A DNA stretch of 64,000 nucleotides from Paenibacillus silvestris (GCF_009882985.1 NZ_WTUZ01000040.1:248001-312000), one strand, 5' to 3'; shown: positions 15,581-24,651, counted from the stretch's first letter. Notes: generated by a model from the letters alone, not told the origin. Made by a program: numbers and translations.

Positions 15581-16423
15581 CTAATGGGAAGGAATCCAGC
15601 CTACAATTTGTAATACCGTTAATACTACTTCTATGACAATTAAAATTACAACGATCCACTCAACGAACAATCCTCGGATGGAATGACTGATATTGGAGAA
15701 ACCCTCAAGGATGTGATACAAAATATCTGTTTTACTTTTCAAAATTTTATATCGGTCATTCAATTCAAAGAAATCCATCATGCCGTCATAAAATTGACTA
15801 GCTGTGCTATTCGTCCATGTTAAATCTGGTTTATCCAGAATCATGATGTAAGCAAGCGTATTATACTCATGACGCACGATTTTGGCTGTGGTTCTCGCCA
15901 ACTCTTTATTGCCTACGCGAAGTTTCCCTTTCTCTAATCGATCAATCATCCCTTCGAGGCCATCATGAATATCGCCAAGTTGCTCCTCGATCTTCTCTAG
16001 AGCTACTGATTTCGCAAGCACTGTGGAGATGAGTTCAGGGTAGAAGAATTCATACTCGGGAACAATCACATACTTGTCAGTCAACTCCATGCTCTCGATT
16101 TCCTCGATATGCAGACTGTAATCGTCCATGTATTTGTCCACATGCTGCAGCTCGATATCAGGTTTGAAGGTCTGGATAAATTTCAAGAAGGTCGTCATCT
16201 CATCCTTATTTTTGTGATTAACAAAAACAACACTGCCGAATGAGAACACCAGCACTTGTTGTAAGGAATCCGTTTCTTTTTGAAGGATGGAGGATAAAAT
16301 ATCACCCCGCAGGATTAACGGTTGTTCCCACGTGTATTTTTTTGGAATGTCACAATGTATCGCGATTTTGTTTAAATCAATTTCATTCGTGACAGCCATA
16401 GCTCTGAAAGTAATATCTTTCAT
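15581..16423 (-). CDS. RMD1/DUF155 family membrane-anchored protein
   Basis: A 280-aa protein of the RMD1/YagE (DUF155) family, known in yeast as mitochondrial or nuclear-division factors and without a settled function in bacteria. Family marks are VLVFSFGSVVFVNHK (about 60), VIVPEYEFFYPELISTVLAKSVALEKIEEQL (about 119-150), then a long helical stretch and a single C-terminal membrane helix (WIVVILIVIEVVLTVLQIVGW). It should therefore be anchored by its tail with the body in the cytoplasm. ATG at 16423 is preferred over two upstream GTG codons. Flanked by unrelated genes and a terminator. Confidence 0.85.
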   Translation of the reverse strand: MKDITFRAMAVTNEIDLNKIAIHCDIPKKYTWEQPLILRGDILSSILQKETDSLQQVLVFSFGSVVFVNHKNKDEMTTFLKFIQTFKPDIELQHVDKYMDDYSLHIEEIESMELTDKYVIVPEYEFFYPELISTVLAKSVALEKIEEQLGDIHDGLEGMIDRLEKGKLRVGNKELARTTAKIVRHEYNTLAYIMILDKPDLTWTNSTASQFYDGMMDFFELNDRYKILKSKTDILYHILEGFSNISHSIRGLFVEWIVVILIVIEVVLTVLQIVGWIPSH

Positions 16424-16515
16424 GTTCACCACTCATCTGCTAGAAAAGTTATGCTAACTAGTCTTGACAGAATAAGATGGCTTCAATCCTATAAGAACTC
16501 TGTATTTTCTACTTT

Positions 16516-17604
16516 TTAACTTCTTGGGACTGGCTCATTCCCTGCTTTTCCCCTTGGAATCAAGTATTTAAATGCCAGCCTCAGAAGCGGAGGTACCGCG
16601 AAAAAGATGAACCAGGTTCGAAATATTTGGTAGCAAGTGACAATGGCAATATCTGCATGAACCTCTTTGGCCATGATCCCCATCTGATCCATGCCTCCAG
16701 GCGCCATGGCTAAGAAGGCCGTCGCCGAAGAAACGCCATGCATGCTAGAGAGCATCAAGCTTAATCCAAGCGATCCCAGGATTAGCACGAACCCGCTTAT
16801 GATCGCGAGGCCGATGATGCGAACTTTGTGCGTCAGGCTCTCCGGACGAAGCAGCAAGCCAACGTATGTGCCGATTAATAATTGCGAAACGTCAAGAAGA
16901 CCAGATGGCAGTGCTGGACCTGATACGCCGGAAAGATGAAGAACGGCTGTAGCAATCATTGGCCCTAGCAAAAAGGCTGATGGAAAGCGGATCTTTTTGG
17001 CCAGTACAGCGCACACCACACAGACTATAGCAAACAAGAAGATAGTAGGGAAAAGATCACTCCAATGAGCACTCACTCCTACTAGATCCTCTATGGCCGA
17101 TCGGTCGCCACCAAACAACGGACTAAAAATAAGCAGCGGGACGCAGAAAATAATGATCATCAGCCGTGATACTTGGAGAAATGTCATCACAGTGAGATCG
17201 ATGCCTTCCGTATCCTCCGCGAGGATGATCATCTGCGACAATCCGCCAGGGATGCTTCCCATCAACACCGTCGGCAGCGGCAAGCCCGATACTTTGGAAA
17301 TGCAATAAGCGATGAGTGCGCTGAAAACCAGCAGCAAAACCGTCATAAGAATCATACTTGGTAATTGCTGCCCCATCTCTTGCAGTGTGTTCATCGTGAA
17401 TGTTAACCCTATGGAATAACCAATAATAATCAGAGCTGTGTCACGTAAATAACTTGGCCATAGCGGCCTTACCTTTTTCAAGAAACGAGCTCCCAAGAAT
17501 GCAAACATCATCGGTCCTAATAGCCAGGGTAAGGGAGAATGAATGAACGAGAACAGCGTTCCCCCTATCAGTGACAATGCGAGTGTGACGATAAAACGAA
17601 TCAC
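16516..17604 (-). CDS. AbrB-family membrane transporter
   Basis: A 362-aa membrane protein made of two repeats of the AbrB_duplication type, each beginning with a hydrophobic helix and the phrase PLPWLLGPMM (residue 25) or PSAFLLGPMIATA (residue 205), followed by G-Y-x-x-G-L in each half and PGGLSQMIIL / PGGMDQMGIM. About ten membrane segments. Despite the family name it is unrelated to the AbrB DNA-binding protein; homologues are often annotated ammonia-monooxygenase-like regulators. Its start overlaps the stop of the upstream MBL gene by four bases (ATGA), so the two are translated together. Substrate unknown. Confidence 0.9.
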   Translation of the reverse strand: MIRFIVTLALSLIGGTLFSFIHSPLPWLLGPMMFAFLGARFLKKVRPLWPSYLRDTALIIIGYSIGLTFTMNTLQEMGQQLPSMILMTVLLLVFSALIAYCISKVSGLPLPTVLMGSIPGGLSQMIILAEDTEGIDLTVMTFLQVSRLMIIIFCVPLLIFSPLFGGDRSAIEDLVGVSAHWSDLFPTIFLFAIVCVVCAVLAKKIRFPSAFLLGPMIATAVLHLSGVSGPALPSGLLDVSQLLIGTYVGLLLRPESLTHKVRIIGLAIISGFVLILGSLGLSLMLSSMHGVSSATAFLAMAPGGMDQMGIMAKEVHADIAIVTCYQIFRTWFIFFAVPPLLRLAFKYLIPRGKAGNEPVPRS

Positions 17605-18353
17605 GACTGTTCAGTCAATGCGGCTATTCGTTTATTCACATCACCTTGCACGTGCCCGCCGTGATAACAGATTACGGTCTCGATGTCGAAAGCTAATAGC
17701 TTCTTCAATGATTTCAGTGCCTGTTCCATATCGGGTGTAACGGCTGCTCTCGGCCCCTTTAATTCGCCATCTTCGACGACCATGGCATCACCGGCAATCA
17801 GCGTTTTGCTCGTGTGATGGTACAAACAGACATGTCCTGGCGTATGGCCAGGCGTGTGAATGACGGTTAGGCCGCCTGCGATTGGCAGCTTTTCCCCATC
17901 TGCTATCGTGCTCTCCACATTAGGATTCGATGGATCTAGAAAAGTCTGCTCGAATTGGTTGCGAGTAACGACCGGCAGCTGCTCTAAGAGTGAAGCCAGC
18001 CTCTCCGGGCTTACCTTGATCATCGGTTTCGCACCATTAATGACGTCTTTGTCGTCTTCATGGGCATAGATAATTGGAGATTCGTCTTCAGCCGCCAGAA
18101 ACTCAGGTAATCCACCAACATGATCAAGATCCTGATGTGTCAAAATAATAGCGCTCAGCGGTACGCTCCCTGCCCCTGCTTGCTTCGCTAACTCCCGAAT
18201 CGCAGAAGCGGATCCTGGCATGCCTGTATCGATTAAGATCCAGGATTCTTTGTCAAATAGGATGGTCGGATGAATCGTCATAGGTCCCAAATTCAGGGAT
18301 AACATGTCAATGCCTTCAGCTATTCTCATATGATTGCCGACGCCAAACCTCAT
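17601..18353 (-). CDS. MBL-fold metallo-hydrolase
   Basis: A 250-aa metallo-beta-lactamase-fold enzyme. The metal motif is THQDLDHVGG (about residue 72) with further ligands in HTPGHTPGHV (about 160), DAMVV (about 181) and CYHGGHV (about 230). This layout is that of small lactonase/thioesterase-type hydrolases rather than a true beta-lactamase. It is the first gene of a two-gene operon with the AbrB-type transporter and is divergent from a TetR regulator across an operator-rich gap of 149 bases, so the regulator probably controls it. Ribosome site is weak. Confidence 0.9.
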   Translation of the reverse strand: MRFGVGNHMRIAEGIDMLSLNLGPMTIHPTILFDKESWILIDTGMPGSASAIRELAKQAGAGSVPLSAIILTHQDLDHVGGLPEFLAAEDESPIIYAHEDDKDVINGAKPMIKVSPERLASLLEQLPVVTRNQFEQTFLDPSNPNVESTIADGEKLPIAGGLTVIHTPGHTPGHVCLYHHTSKTLIAGDAMVVEDGELKGPRAAVTPDMEQALKSLKKLLAFDIETVICYHGGHVQGDVNKRIAALTEQS

Positions 18354-18438
18354 ATCATTCTACAAGGCGAGGTCTCGGCCACCTCCTTCTATTCAAGGTT
18401 AAAACCAATGAGTTCATTATAGAACTCGATAGTTTTAT

Positions 18439-18459
18439 CGTCAATGAGAAACATTGACG
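18439..18459. promoter_or_regulatory. Inverted repeat CGTCAATG-n5-CATTGACG, TetR operator candidate
   Basis: Perfect 8-bp arms separated by AGAAA. Its right arm overlaps the -35 of the tetR gene. Confidence 0.65.
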
Positions 18460-18482
18460 TTCCCCTTGACTCATGTCAATAT
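18454..18482 (+). promoter_or_regulatory. Promoter of the TetR gene
   Basis: TTGACG (18454-18459), 17 bases, CAATAT (18477-18482), 20 bases before the ATG. Confidence 0.5.
18466..18479. promoter_or_regulatory. Second inverted repeat TTGAC-n4-GTCAA
   Basis: Shares the TTGAC/GTCAA half-sites with the repeat at 18439-18459 and lies in the promoter spacer. Confidence 0.5.
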
Positions 18483-18502
18483 AGGGGGGGGGAGGGATAA
18501 CG

Positions 18503-19387
18503 ATGGTAGACTCAAAAAAAGACAAAATCCTGAATACAGCCATCGAGCTGTTCCGATCCAAAGGGTACAGCGCCGCATCCATGCAGGATATCGCTGAGGC
18601 TTGCGGTATGGCCAAAGCTAGCATCTACAAATTTTTTGCGACCAAAGAAGAATTATTTACTGCGGCTTTCGTCGCATGTCATCAGATATTGTTAGATCAA
18701 GCAGCAGCGCTCGATCGTGGCGGGGCTAATCTTAGCCTGACTCCGAAAGAGAAGCTTCGGCGGAAGATCGAATTCCAGTTGGAATATACGGTCGAGAATC
18801 ACCTGTTCATGATCGACTTCCGAGAATTGCCAATTACAACGAATGAACAATTCATCGCCGCATGGAAACGAAAGAAAAACGCGCTGCACACTTGGCGCCG
18901 CGAACTGCTAATCGAGACCTATGGGAAACAGATAGAGCCCTATATTTGGGATATTGTTGCCATTTTCCGAGGCATTCATGTCGAATACTTAACTTATGTC
19001 AAGCAGAAGGTGATCGCCTTACCTATGTCCGAGCTCGCTGCATTCATTGTAGACCGCTTGGATGCTTTAATCGAGGATTTCATCCGGACAGCACCGAAAC
19101 CCGTAATCGCTGAAAGCAATACGCATTTCAATTATTTGAATCCTAGCGATTCCCCTGCCCGCCAAGCGACAATTGAGCAGTTGATTGCCCTAATGACTGT
19201 CAAGATCGACGAGCTGTCTAAGCCAAGCGAAGTGCGTGAGGAACTTAAGAAGGTCACGGCAATGTTAGATGAAGCCTGCACTCATCAAGCCTCCAATCCC
19301 ACTCTCATCAAAGTGTTCATCTCCTATCTCGATGTCATTCCTGAGTTAAGGCCCCATCTCAGACAGCTTAACTATCTCCTGTCTTAA
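18503..19387 (+). CDS. TetR/AcrR family regulator, long C-terminal domain
   Basis: A 294-aa regulator. Residues 5-55 form the TetR helix-turn-helix (ILNTAIELFRSKGYSAASM, then DIAEACGMAKASIYKFFATKEELF). The ligand domain is about 100 residues longer than usual for TetR (typical total 190-220 aa), ending in a helical tail. A G-rich site (GGAGGGA) lies just before the ATG. It is divergent from the MBL-AbrB operon; two inverted repeats with the same half-site lie between them and over its own promoter, so auto-repression and control of the neighbours are likely. A terminator follows. Confidence 0.92.
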   Translation: MVDSKKDKILNTAIELFRSKGYSAASMQDIAEACGMAKASIYKFFATKEELFTAAFVACHQILLDQAAALDRGGANLSLTPKEKLRRKIEFQLEYTVENHLFMIDFRELPITTNEQFIAAWKRKKNALHTWRRELLIETYGKQIEPYIWDIVAIFRGIHVEYLTYVKQKVIALPMSELAAFIVDRLDALIEDFIRTAPKPVIAESNTHFNYLNPSDSPARQATIEQLIALMTVKIDELSKPSEVREELKKVTAMLDEACTHQASNPTLIKVFISYLDVIPELRPHLRQLNYLLS

Positions 19388-19417
19388 CTGCAACAGCTCA
19401 TCCAAAAATGAAATAGG

Positions 19418-19449
19418 AACCCCGCAATTCTGAACAGAATTGCGGGGTT
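19418..19449 (+). terminator. Terminator after the long TetR gene
   Basis: AACCCCGCAATTCT and AGAATTGCGGGGTT form a 14-bp stem with a short loop. Confidence 0.85.
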
Positions 19450-19604
19450 CTTGGCTTTCGTAGAGGTTCTACCCCGCCTTAAGTCCGGTTCCATAAACCG
19501 TCATAGGTCCGTTTTCGCAGAACCCTGCAAGAGCTACAATAAAGACATGAAAACGAAACAATAACATTTAACATATCGCAAATTGGAGAGGAGCAATACA
19601 CAGG

Positions 19605-19826
19605 ATGAACAAATTATTCCGTTCTAGAACAGACAGTAAATTAACAGGACTTTGCGGAGGACTAGCTGAATGGCTTGGTTTAAATGCAACCATGATTCGC
19701 TTATTGGTCATTATCGCGGCTTTGTGCAGCTTCGGAACCGTCGTACTTATCTATATGATTGGTTGCCTGCTTGTCCCTAAAGCGCCGCAAAGTCATTACG
19801 ATTTCACACCTCCCTTTCACCAATAA
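19605..19826 (+). CDS. PspC-domain small membrane protein
   Basis: A 73-aa protein: residues 1-30 carry the PspC signature LFRSRTDSKLTGLCGGLAEW, and residues 32-58 form one or two membrane helices ending YMIGCLLVPK. PspC proteins are small envelope-stress proteins of the phage-shock response. GGAGAGGAG lies upstream of the ATG. No pspA gene is adjacent. A terminator follows. Confidence 0.92.
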   Translation: MNKLFRSRTDSKLTGLCGGLAEWLGLNATMIRLLVIIAALCSFGTVVLIYMIGCLLVPKAPQSHYDFTPPFHQ

Positions 19827-19840
19827 TGTGCAAGGCATGT

Positions 19841-19868
19841 AAAACGTCAGTGAAAACTGGCGTTTTTT
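19841..19868 (+). terminator. Terminator after pspC-like gene
   Basis: AAACGTCAGT and ACTGGCGTTT around GAAA, then TTTTC. Confidence 0.8.
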
Positions 19869-19956
19869 CTTGTTTAACCATATCTGAAAAGGTTGCGATG
19901 TTCATATCATGTAAAGATCTATCTAATCATGACTTGAAGCGGCAGGAGGACTGCAT

Positions 19957-21840
19957 ATGCCTGTATGGAGCGAAGTGAATGAGGAAATTCGCCGCATGCG
20001 CGTGAGACTCGAACAATGGCAGCAACAAGACGGCTCTTGGCGATTTTGCTTTGAAAATAGTCTATTGACCGACGCTTATATGATTGTCGTCCTCCGAACA
20101 TTGGAAGACCCGCAGGAGGAGCTAATCAAACGATTGCATGATCGTATTGCGGCTGAACAGGAACTGAGTGGCGCCTGGAAAGTTTATCACGATGAAGCGG
20201 ATGGAAATTTAGATGCAACCGTAAATGCTTACTTTGCGCTTCTATATTCGGGCTACAGCAAAAAAACGGACGAAACGATGATGAAAGCTGCGCGCTTCAT
20301 CTCTTCCAAAGGAGGCGTCAAGCAAGTAAAAACCTTGCTTACGAAGGTATTCCTAGCAACCGCAGGACAATATCCATGGCCCTCCTCAATGATGATTCCA
20401 CTTGAATTTCTGCTGTTGCCGTCGACCTCTCCGATTAACTTTTTTGACTTCTCTGGCTTCGCCCGCGTTCACTTTGCACCTATCTTGATTATGGCTGACC
20501 TCAAATTTGTTAAGACAAACGCGGCTACACCGGACCTATCGGATCTGACTCAGCCGGTCCGCAAGAATTCTGAGTCATCGCGCGGCTTCCAAGAACTATT
20601 GAACGAAGTTCATAGCGGTATCAAGCAGCTAACTAGCCTGCCCCAGCAGCTGCACAAGCGAGCTGTTCGATATGCGCAAACCTACATGCTTGAACGTATT
20701 GAAGCGGATGGAACACTGTACAGCTACTCGACGTGCACCCTTCTGATGATCTTGTCCTTGTTAGCGCTAGGTTATGACAAGAACCACCCTACAATTACTG
20801 CCGCTCTAAAAGGTCTCTATTCAATGCTGTGGAACATAGATGGAAGGGTTCATCTCCAGAACTCACCTTCCACGGTTTGGGATACCGCGCTGCTTGCCGC
20901 GGCTCTGCAGCAAGCTGGAACTTCACCAGAGCATCCTTCTATTGCGAAAGCAGTCCGCTATTTGCGCAGTATGCAGCAGTCCAAATTAGGAGACTGGAGC
21001 CTTCATGTTGCGCATCCAGTACCCGGCGGCTGGGGCTTCTCCGAATCGAATACGATAAACCCCGACGTGGACGATACTACGGCAGCTTTGCGGGCCATAC
21101 ACGCAACAACACAGCGTAATCCTGAGTACCAAGACGCATGGAACCGTGGGTTAAACTGGATATTGTCCATGCAGAATAAAGATGGCGGCTGGCCCGCTTT
21201 CGAGAGAGGAGTTACGAACAAGCTGCTGACGCTGGTCCCTGTTGACGGCGCCTCCGCAGCTGCCATTGACCCGTCCACAGCGGATCTAACCGGAAGGACC
21301 TTGGAATTCCTAGGGGCGACAGCTGGCCTAGACGTCCATCAAACCTTCGTGCGCAGAGGGGCAGATTGGTTATTCTCGAATCAAGAAGCCGATGGTTCTT
21401 GGTATGGCCGCTGGGGGATTTGCTACATTTATGGCACATGGGCTGCTTTGACAGGGCTAATCGCTGTTCGAACGAAACCTGATCATCCCGCGGTTCAAAA
21501 AGCTGTCGATTGGCTGCTAAGCATCCAAAACGAAGACGGCGGCTGGGGTGAATCCTGCGCCAGCGATAGTGTCAAACATTACGTACCGCTCGGCGCCAGC
21601 ACGCCATCCCAAACCGCTTGGGCGCTCGATGCCCTTATCGCGGTATGTGAAGTTCCTGTGCCTGCCATTCACAAAGGCATGCGACAATTGCTGCAGCTGA
21701 TGCACAAGGATGACTGGACTACGCAGTATCCAACCGGAGCAGGGCTGCCCGGCAGCTTTTATTCCCATTATCACAGTTACCGGTATATTTGGCCCTTAAT
21801 CACGCTTAGTAATTACAAGAAGAAGTATGAGAACTTGTAA
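19957..21840 (+). CDS. sqhC: Terpene cyclase SqhC (sporulenol synthase/squalene-hopene cyclase family)
   Basis: A 627-aa class II cyclase. It matches B. subtilis SqhC (632 aa, tetraprenyl-beta-curcumene cyclase making sporulenol) along its length from memory: DGSWRFCFE near 24, TVWDTAL near 306, NPDVDDTTA near 368 with the catalytic DxDD acid motif, AIDPSTADLTGRTLEFLG near 433 and YGRWGICYIYGTWAAL near 483. Several QW repeats (Q-x-x-DGGW) are visible. It is a membrane-associated (monotopic) protein without signal peptide. Squalene as an alternative substrate is possible. A small gene of unknown function follows 65 bases downstream, probably in the same transcript. Confidence 0.94.
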   Translation: MPVWSEVNEEIRRMRVRLEQWQQQDGSWRFCFENSLLTDAYMIVVLRTLEDPQEELIKRLHDRIAAEQELSGAWKVYHDEADGNLDATVNAYFALLYSGYSKKTDETMMKAARFISSKGGVKQVKTLLTKVFLATAGQYPWPSSMMIPLEFLLLPSTSPINFFDFSGFARVHFAPILIMADLKFVKTNAATPDLSDLTQPVRKNSESSRGFQELLNEVHSGIKQLTSLPQQLHKRAVRYAQTYMLERIEADGTLYSYSTCTLLMILSLLALGYDKNHPTITAALKGLYSMLWNIDGRVHLQNSPSTVWDTALLAAALQQAGTSPEHPSIAKAVRYLRSMQQSKLGDWSLHVAHPVPGGWGFSESNTINPDVDDTTAALRAIHATTQRNPEYQDAWNRGLNWILSMQNKDGGWPAFERGVTNKLLTLVPVDGASAAAIDPSTADLTGRTLEFLGATAGLDVHQTFVRRGADWLFSNQEADGSWYGRWGICYIYGTWAALTGLIAVRTKPDHPAVQKAVDWLLSIQNEDGGWGESCASDSVKHYVPLGASTPSQTAWALDALIAVCEVPVPAIHKGMRQLLQLMHKDDWTTQYPTGAGLPGSFYSHYHSYRYIWPLITLSNYKKKYENL

Positions 21841-21905
21841 AATGAACAATACACGGCATGCTTACGTCAAATCCAAGGCAACTTGCTATACGAAGGAGAA
21901 TAAAC

Positions 21906-22379
21906 ATGAGGAAATTTTTCAAATCCCTATTTCATAAGCGGTCATTTGCTGAACAGCTGGAAACTTATCTCGAGGCAACCCTTTTAAAATGGAAAAAACG
22001 CATTAGCCCTATAACGAACAGAATCGGATTTGGCATTTACTTTTACAAGAACATCACCATTAACCTCAATCGCTTGAACAAAGAAATACTAGAAATTGCT
22101 CAGGATCGTTCAAAGCTCTCACCCTTCAACAAATCCGCATTTCCCAGCTTCATATCTGTCGTTGACGGCATTCACACAAGGATGTTCACACACCTGCCGA
22201 ATCACGTCATTTTACAAATTACATCTTTAGTACAAATGTTGCCAGGTTTCAAAGAGCTGCAATCGATATCACGAACTTATGGGTACATATGTGAACTTCA
22301 ATACAATCAAGGAAGAGTATTTTTCGGCTCCTTACAGATTCATTTTATTAAAATGGAAAGATTGGCTGTACCTTTATAA
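21906..22379 (+). CDS. Uncharacterised 157-aa protein downstream of sqhC
   Basis: Starts at ATG 21906 with AAGGAG seven bases before; the longer frame from 21858 lacks such a site. The N-terminus is very basic (MRKFFKSLFHKRSF, then LKWKKRI), and there is no clear membrane helix. I do not recognise a family. A different frame over the last 30 codons (from 22279) reads plausibly as protein (EEYFSAPYRFILLKWKDW), so a recent frameshift near 22280 cannot be excluded. A strong terminator follows, so it ends the sqhC unit. Confidence 0.6.
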   Translation: MRKFFKSLFHKRSFAEQLETYLEATLLKWKKRISPITNRIGFGIYFYKNITINLNRLNKEILEIAQDRSKLSPFNKSAFPSFISVVDGIHTRMFTHLPNHVILQITSLVQMLPGFKELQSISRTYGYICELQYNQGRVFFGSLQIHFIKMERLAVPL

Positions 22380-22395
22380 GCGAAGCCAAAATGAC

Positions 22396-22443
22396 AAAAG
22401 ACTGCGATCACCCCAGCTTATTCAGGTGATAACAGTCTTTTCT
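22396..22443 (+). terminator. Terminator of the sqhC unit
   Basis: AAAAGACTG-C-GATCACC pairs with GGTGAT-AA-CAGTCTTTT, then CTTGC. It is nearly symmetric and may also serve the convergent gene. Confidence 0.8.
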
Positions 22444-22477
22444 TGCTTGCCAGCAATGGCAATTATATGGTTATCAT

Positions 22478-22975
22478 TTAATGTGACGCGTGACTGGCGT
22501 CCTGCCTTTTTTGGATGGCATGCATACCCATCACGACGGCCACAAGTTCGTAGCTATCCAACTCAGCACATTGATTTCTCAGTGTAAAAGCTCCCGAAGA
22601 AAACCATCCGTTTACTTTCTCGAAATTTGCGACAAGCGCGCCAGATGAATCCGATACTTCATACTCTTTTGAAAATGCCGGGGATGTGATGTCGTAGCTG
22701 CCTCTCCCTATCGTTTCATAGGTGAATTTCTTGGCGAACAACATAAATCTGCTTCGCAGCACGCCGACCAGGCTTCCGTCCGGATTCGAAATCTCCCACT
22801 TGCCTGAAAAAAACGGAAAACCTCCTTTGTAGAGCAGTTGATCATTTACGTCATATATATCAATGGCTGAACCAAATGAACTCTTCAAATCCAAATAACC
22901 TATGCGCTTTTCCTGATCATCCAAAATCTCTGTAACGCCAGAATTAAAAAAGTTATCACGAAAATAGAAATCCAA
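22478..22975 (-). CDS. LURP-one/tubby-like domain protein
   Basis: A 165-aa protein rich in beta strands, resembling the LURP-one-related/tubby-C-terminal fold (EILDDQEKRIGYLDLKSSFGSAIDIYD, then GKWEISNPDGSLVGVLRSRF). The TTG at 22975 is chosen because a perfect AAGGAGG lies eight bases upstream of it; the longer GTG frame from 23002 contains that site inside its coding part. No signal or membrane segment. Divergent from a small membrane protein gene. The family call is tentative. Confidence 0.65.
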   Translation of the reverse strand: MDFYFRDNFFNSGVTEILDDQEKRIGYLDLKSSFGSAIDIYDVNDQLLYKGGFPFFSGKWEISNPDGSLVGVLRSRFMLFAKKFTYETIGRGSYDITSPAFSKEYEVSDSSGALVANFEKVNGWFSSGAFTLRNQCAELDSYELVAVVMGMHAIQKRQDASHASH

Positions 22976-23033
22976 ATTTCTCTCCTCCTTAAGTGGAATC
23001 ACCTAACATGATGCGGAAAGGAAGTTTGCGAGT

Positions 23034-23642
23034 ATGAGACAACTGACTTTGGCAATCCCTAGAGCTGCTGTTCGGGGTACATCGCTGGGTGTTATCTTCA
23101 TGGCGTTATTCGGTACGCTCTGGGCTGGAATCGGAATTGGCGGGCTGCAAGGTTGGGGTTCAACTGGGCTAGTCATCGCGGCTGTACTAATTGGTATGCT
23201 ATTGCTATCTGGCGGCATTTCGCTCTTTGCCGCCTCCAAGCGTTTATCTGAACCTGCCGAGTTCGATACACACCGCTGGAAACGCGTTTGGATTTGGTTC
23301 GGCATGATCTTCACGATAGAAGGTGTTGCAATTGGAGTCGCAAGCGCCATATGTACCGCTACAAACCATTTTAATCTCCTTTTTCCCATAATGGCGATCA
23401 TCGTTGGTGTTCATTTCATTCCGTTAGCACCGCTGTTTCGGACCAAATCTCACTATGTAACCGGAACGCTCCAGACCTTACTTGCGATTGTTACACTTCT
23501 ATTTGTACCTGAACATGCTACGCTTGGCGGTCATCCAGTAATCGCGTGGTGGCTCGTTGTTGGTTTTGGCTCCGCTTTAATCCTCTGGGCTACTGGAGTA
23601 AAGGTATGGCTTATAGGCAGAAGATGGATGATTACTCGCTAA
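23034..23642 (+). CDS. Integral membrane protein (DUF7010-like)
   Basis: A 202-aa protein with about six hydrophobic segments (around residues 13-40, 43-65, 84-108, 113-132, 142-160, 168-192). The phrase FPIMAIIVGVHFIPLAPLF near residue 117 recalls the DUF7010 family of Bacilli membrane proteins with no known role. GGAAAGGAAG lies 10 bases before the ATG. Divergent from the tubby-like gene and convergent with a kinase gene across a symmetric terminator. Confidence 0.8.
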   Translation: MRQLTLAIPRAAVRGTSLGVIFMALFGTLWAGIGIGGLQGWGSTGLVIAAVLIGMLLLSGGISLFAASKRLSEPAEFDTHRWKRVWIWFGMIFTIEGVAIGVASAICTATNHFNLLFPIMAIIVGVHFIPLAPLFRTKSHYVTGTLQTLLAIVTLLFVPEHATLGGHPVIAWWLVVGFGSALILWATGVKVWLIGRRWMITR

Positions 23643-23655
23643 TCAACAAATAGCA

Positions 23656-23693
23656 ATAGCGTTCACCTATACGTAAAGTGAACGCTATCCTTT
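23656..23693. terminator. Bidirectional terminator
   Basis: ATAGCGTTCAC and GTGAACGCTAT form an 11-bp perfect stem; CCTTTT follows on the plus strand. Confidence 0.8.
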
Positions 23694-23694
23694 T

Positions 23695-24603
23695 CTACAT
23701 ATAAGTTAATACTTGCTCCGCGTTGCGCTGCATATCTGCCGTTCGCTCTCTGAAAGCACAATAAGCGATATGGTCTAGGCCTATATGTAGGAGACAACAA
23801 CGAAGCCGCAGCTCCAATTGAAGGGGTCGGCCCCCGTTCTTGTCCCAATGACGCTCCAGAATTCCCCTCAAGTCAACCATCTGCCACTGCGGATACCAAG
23901 ACCACCAGTACAGGAACCAAGCATTGTCGTAAAGAGGATCGCCATAGAAAGCATTTCCCCAGTCGATTACCCCCGTCAGTCTTCCACCGTCCACGAGCAC
24001 ATTCCGGTTCAAGAGATCGTTGTGCACGATTCCACGGCATTCTGGTAATTGAGGTACGAGTTGACGCAGCGTCTCTACACCTGCGTCGAACACTTGTGCT
24101 TCCCGAGGCGAAGCGTCCAGCCGCTCGCGCCAGCCTGCTAGCCGATCCCTCGGCTCAGCCACAGAGAGAAGTTCAGCCCCCCAAGAAGGTCCAACTCCAT
24201 CAGGCCGCCAGAGACCGATCCCTTGCGTACTTGTGAGATCATGCTTCTGAAGTTCATAAAGCGCGTCCAGCAATTGCGGCAGCACTTGCCGAATCTCATT
24301 TCCATCAAGATCATCGAGATGCTTCCCTGTTACACGTTCTGATATGGCATAGAATCCATTCTCCGTCTCTCCAACCTCTAATACCCTCGGAATTGGAAGA
24401 ATCTCTGAATGGTAAGTACTCATCACTCGATCTTTCTCAAAATCTGCGACATAATTTCCGAAGCGGATAACCGCTTCATGCCCGTCAAGCAGGAGAGAAT
24501 ATGCACTTGACCAGTCACCTGCGGCAAGCGGCTGAAGATTCTGAGCACGCTCACCGAAGCGGGCTTTCACAAAATGATTTGCAGATTGCTTGAAATCCTC
24601 CAC
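23695..24603 (-). CDS. Aminoglycoside phosphotransferase-fold kinase
   Basis: A 302-aa kinase-like protein. The catalytic loop is IVHNDLLNRNVLV near residue 190 and the metal-binding DWGNAFYGDPLYD near 215, both standard in the APH/choline kinase superfamily. The N-lobe has WSSAYSLLLDGHEAVIRFG. Start is GTG with AGGAGG well placed. Members phosphorylate antibiotics (for example hygromycin) or small metabolites; the true substrate is not readable. It sits alone between the symmetric terminator and a sugar isomerase gene in the same direction. Confidence 0.88.
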   Translation of the reverse strand: MEDFKQSANHFVKARFGERAQNLQPLAAGDWSSAYSLLLDGHEAVIRFGNYVADFEKDRVMSTYHSEILPIPRVLEVGETENGFYAISERVTGKHLDDLDGNEIRQVLPQLLDALYELQKHDLTSTQGIGLWRPDGVGPSWGAELLSVAEPRDRLAGWRERLDASPREAQVFDAGVETLRQLVPQLPECRGIVHNDLLNRNVLVDGGRLTGVIDWGNAFYGDPLYDNAWFLYWWSWYPQWQMVDLRGILERHWDKNGGRPLQLELRLRCCLLHIGLDHIAYCAFRERTADMQRNAEQVLTYM

Positions 24604-24651
24604 CGTGATTCCTCCTAGTTTCCCACAACCATGAAAAACTACGGCTTCTAA

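Noticed and set aside
22279..22587. A 102-codon frame at the end of the sqhC unit
   Set aside because: It runs through the strong terminator at 22396-22443 and has no ribosome site. Only its first part might reflect a frameshift in the gene before it.
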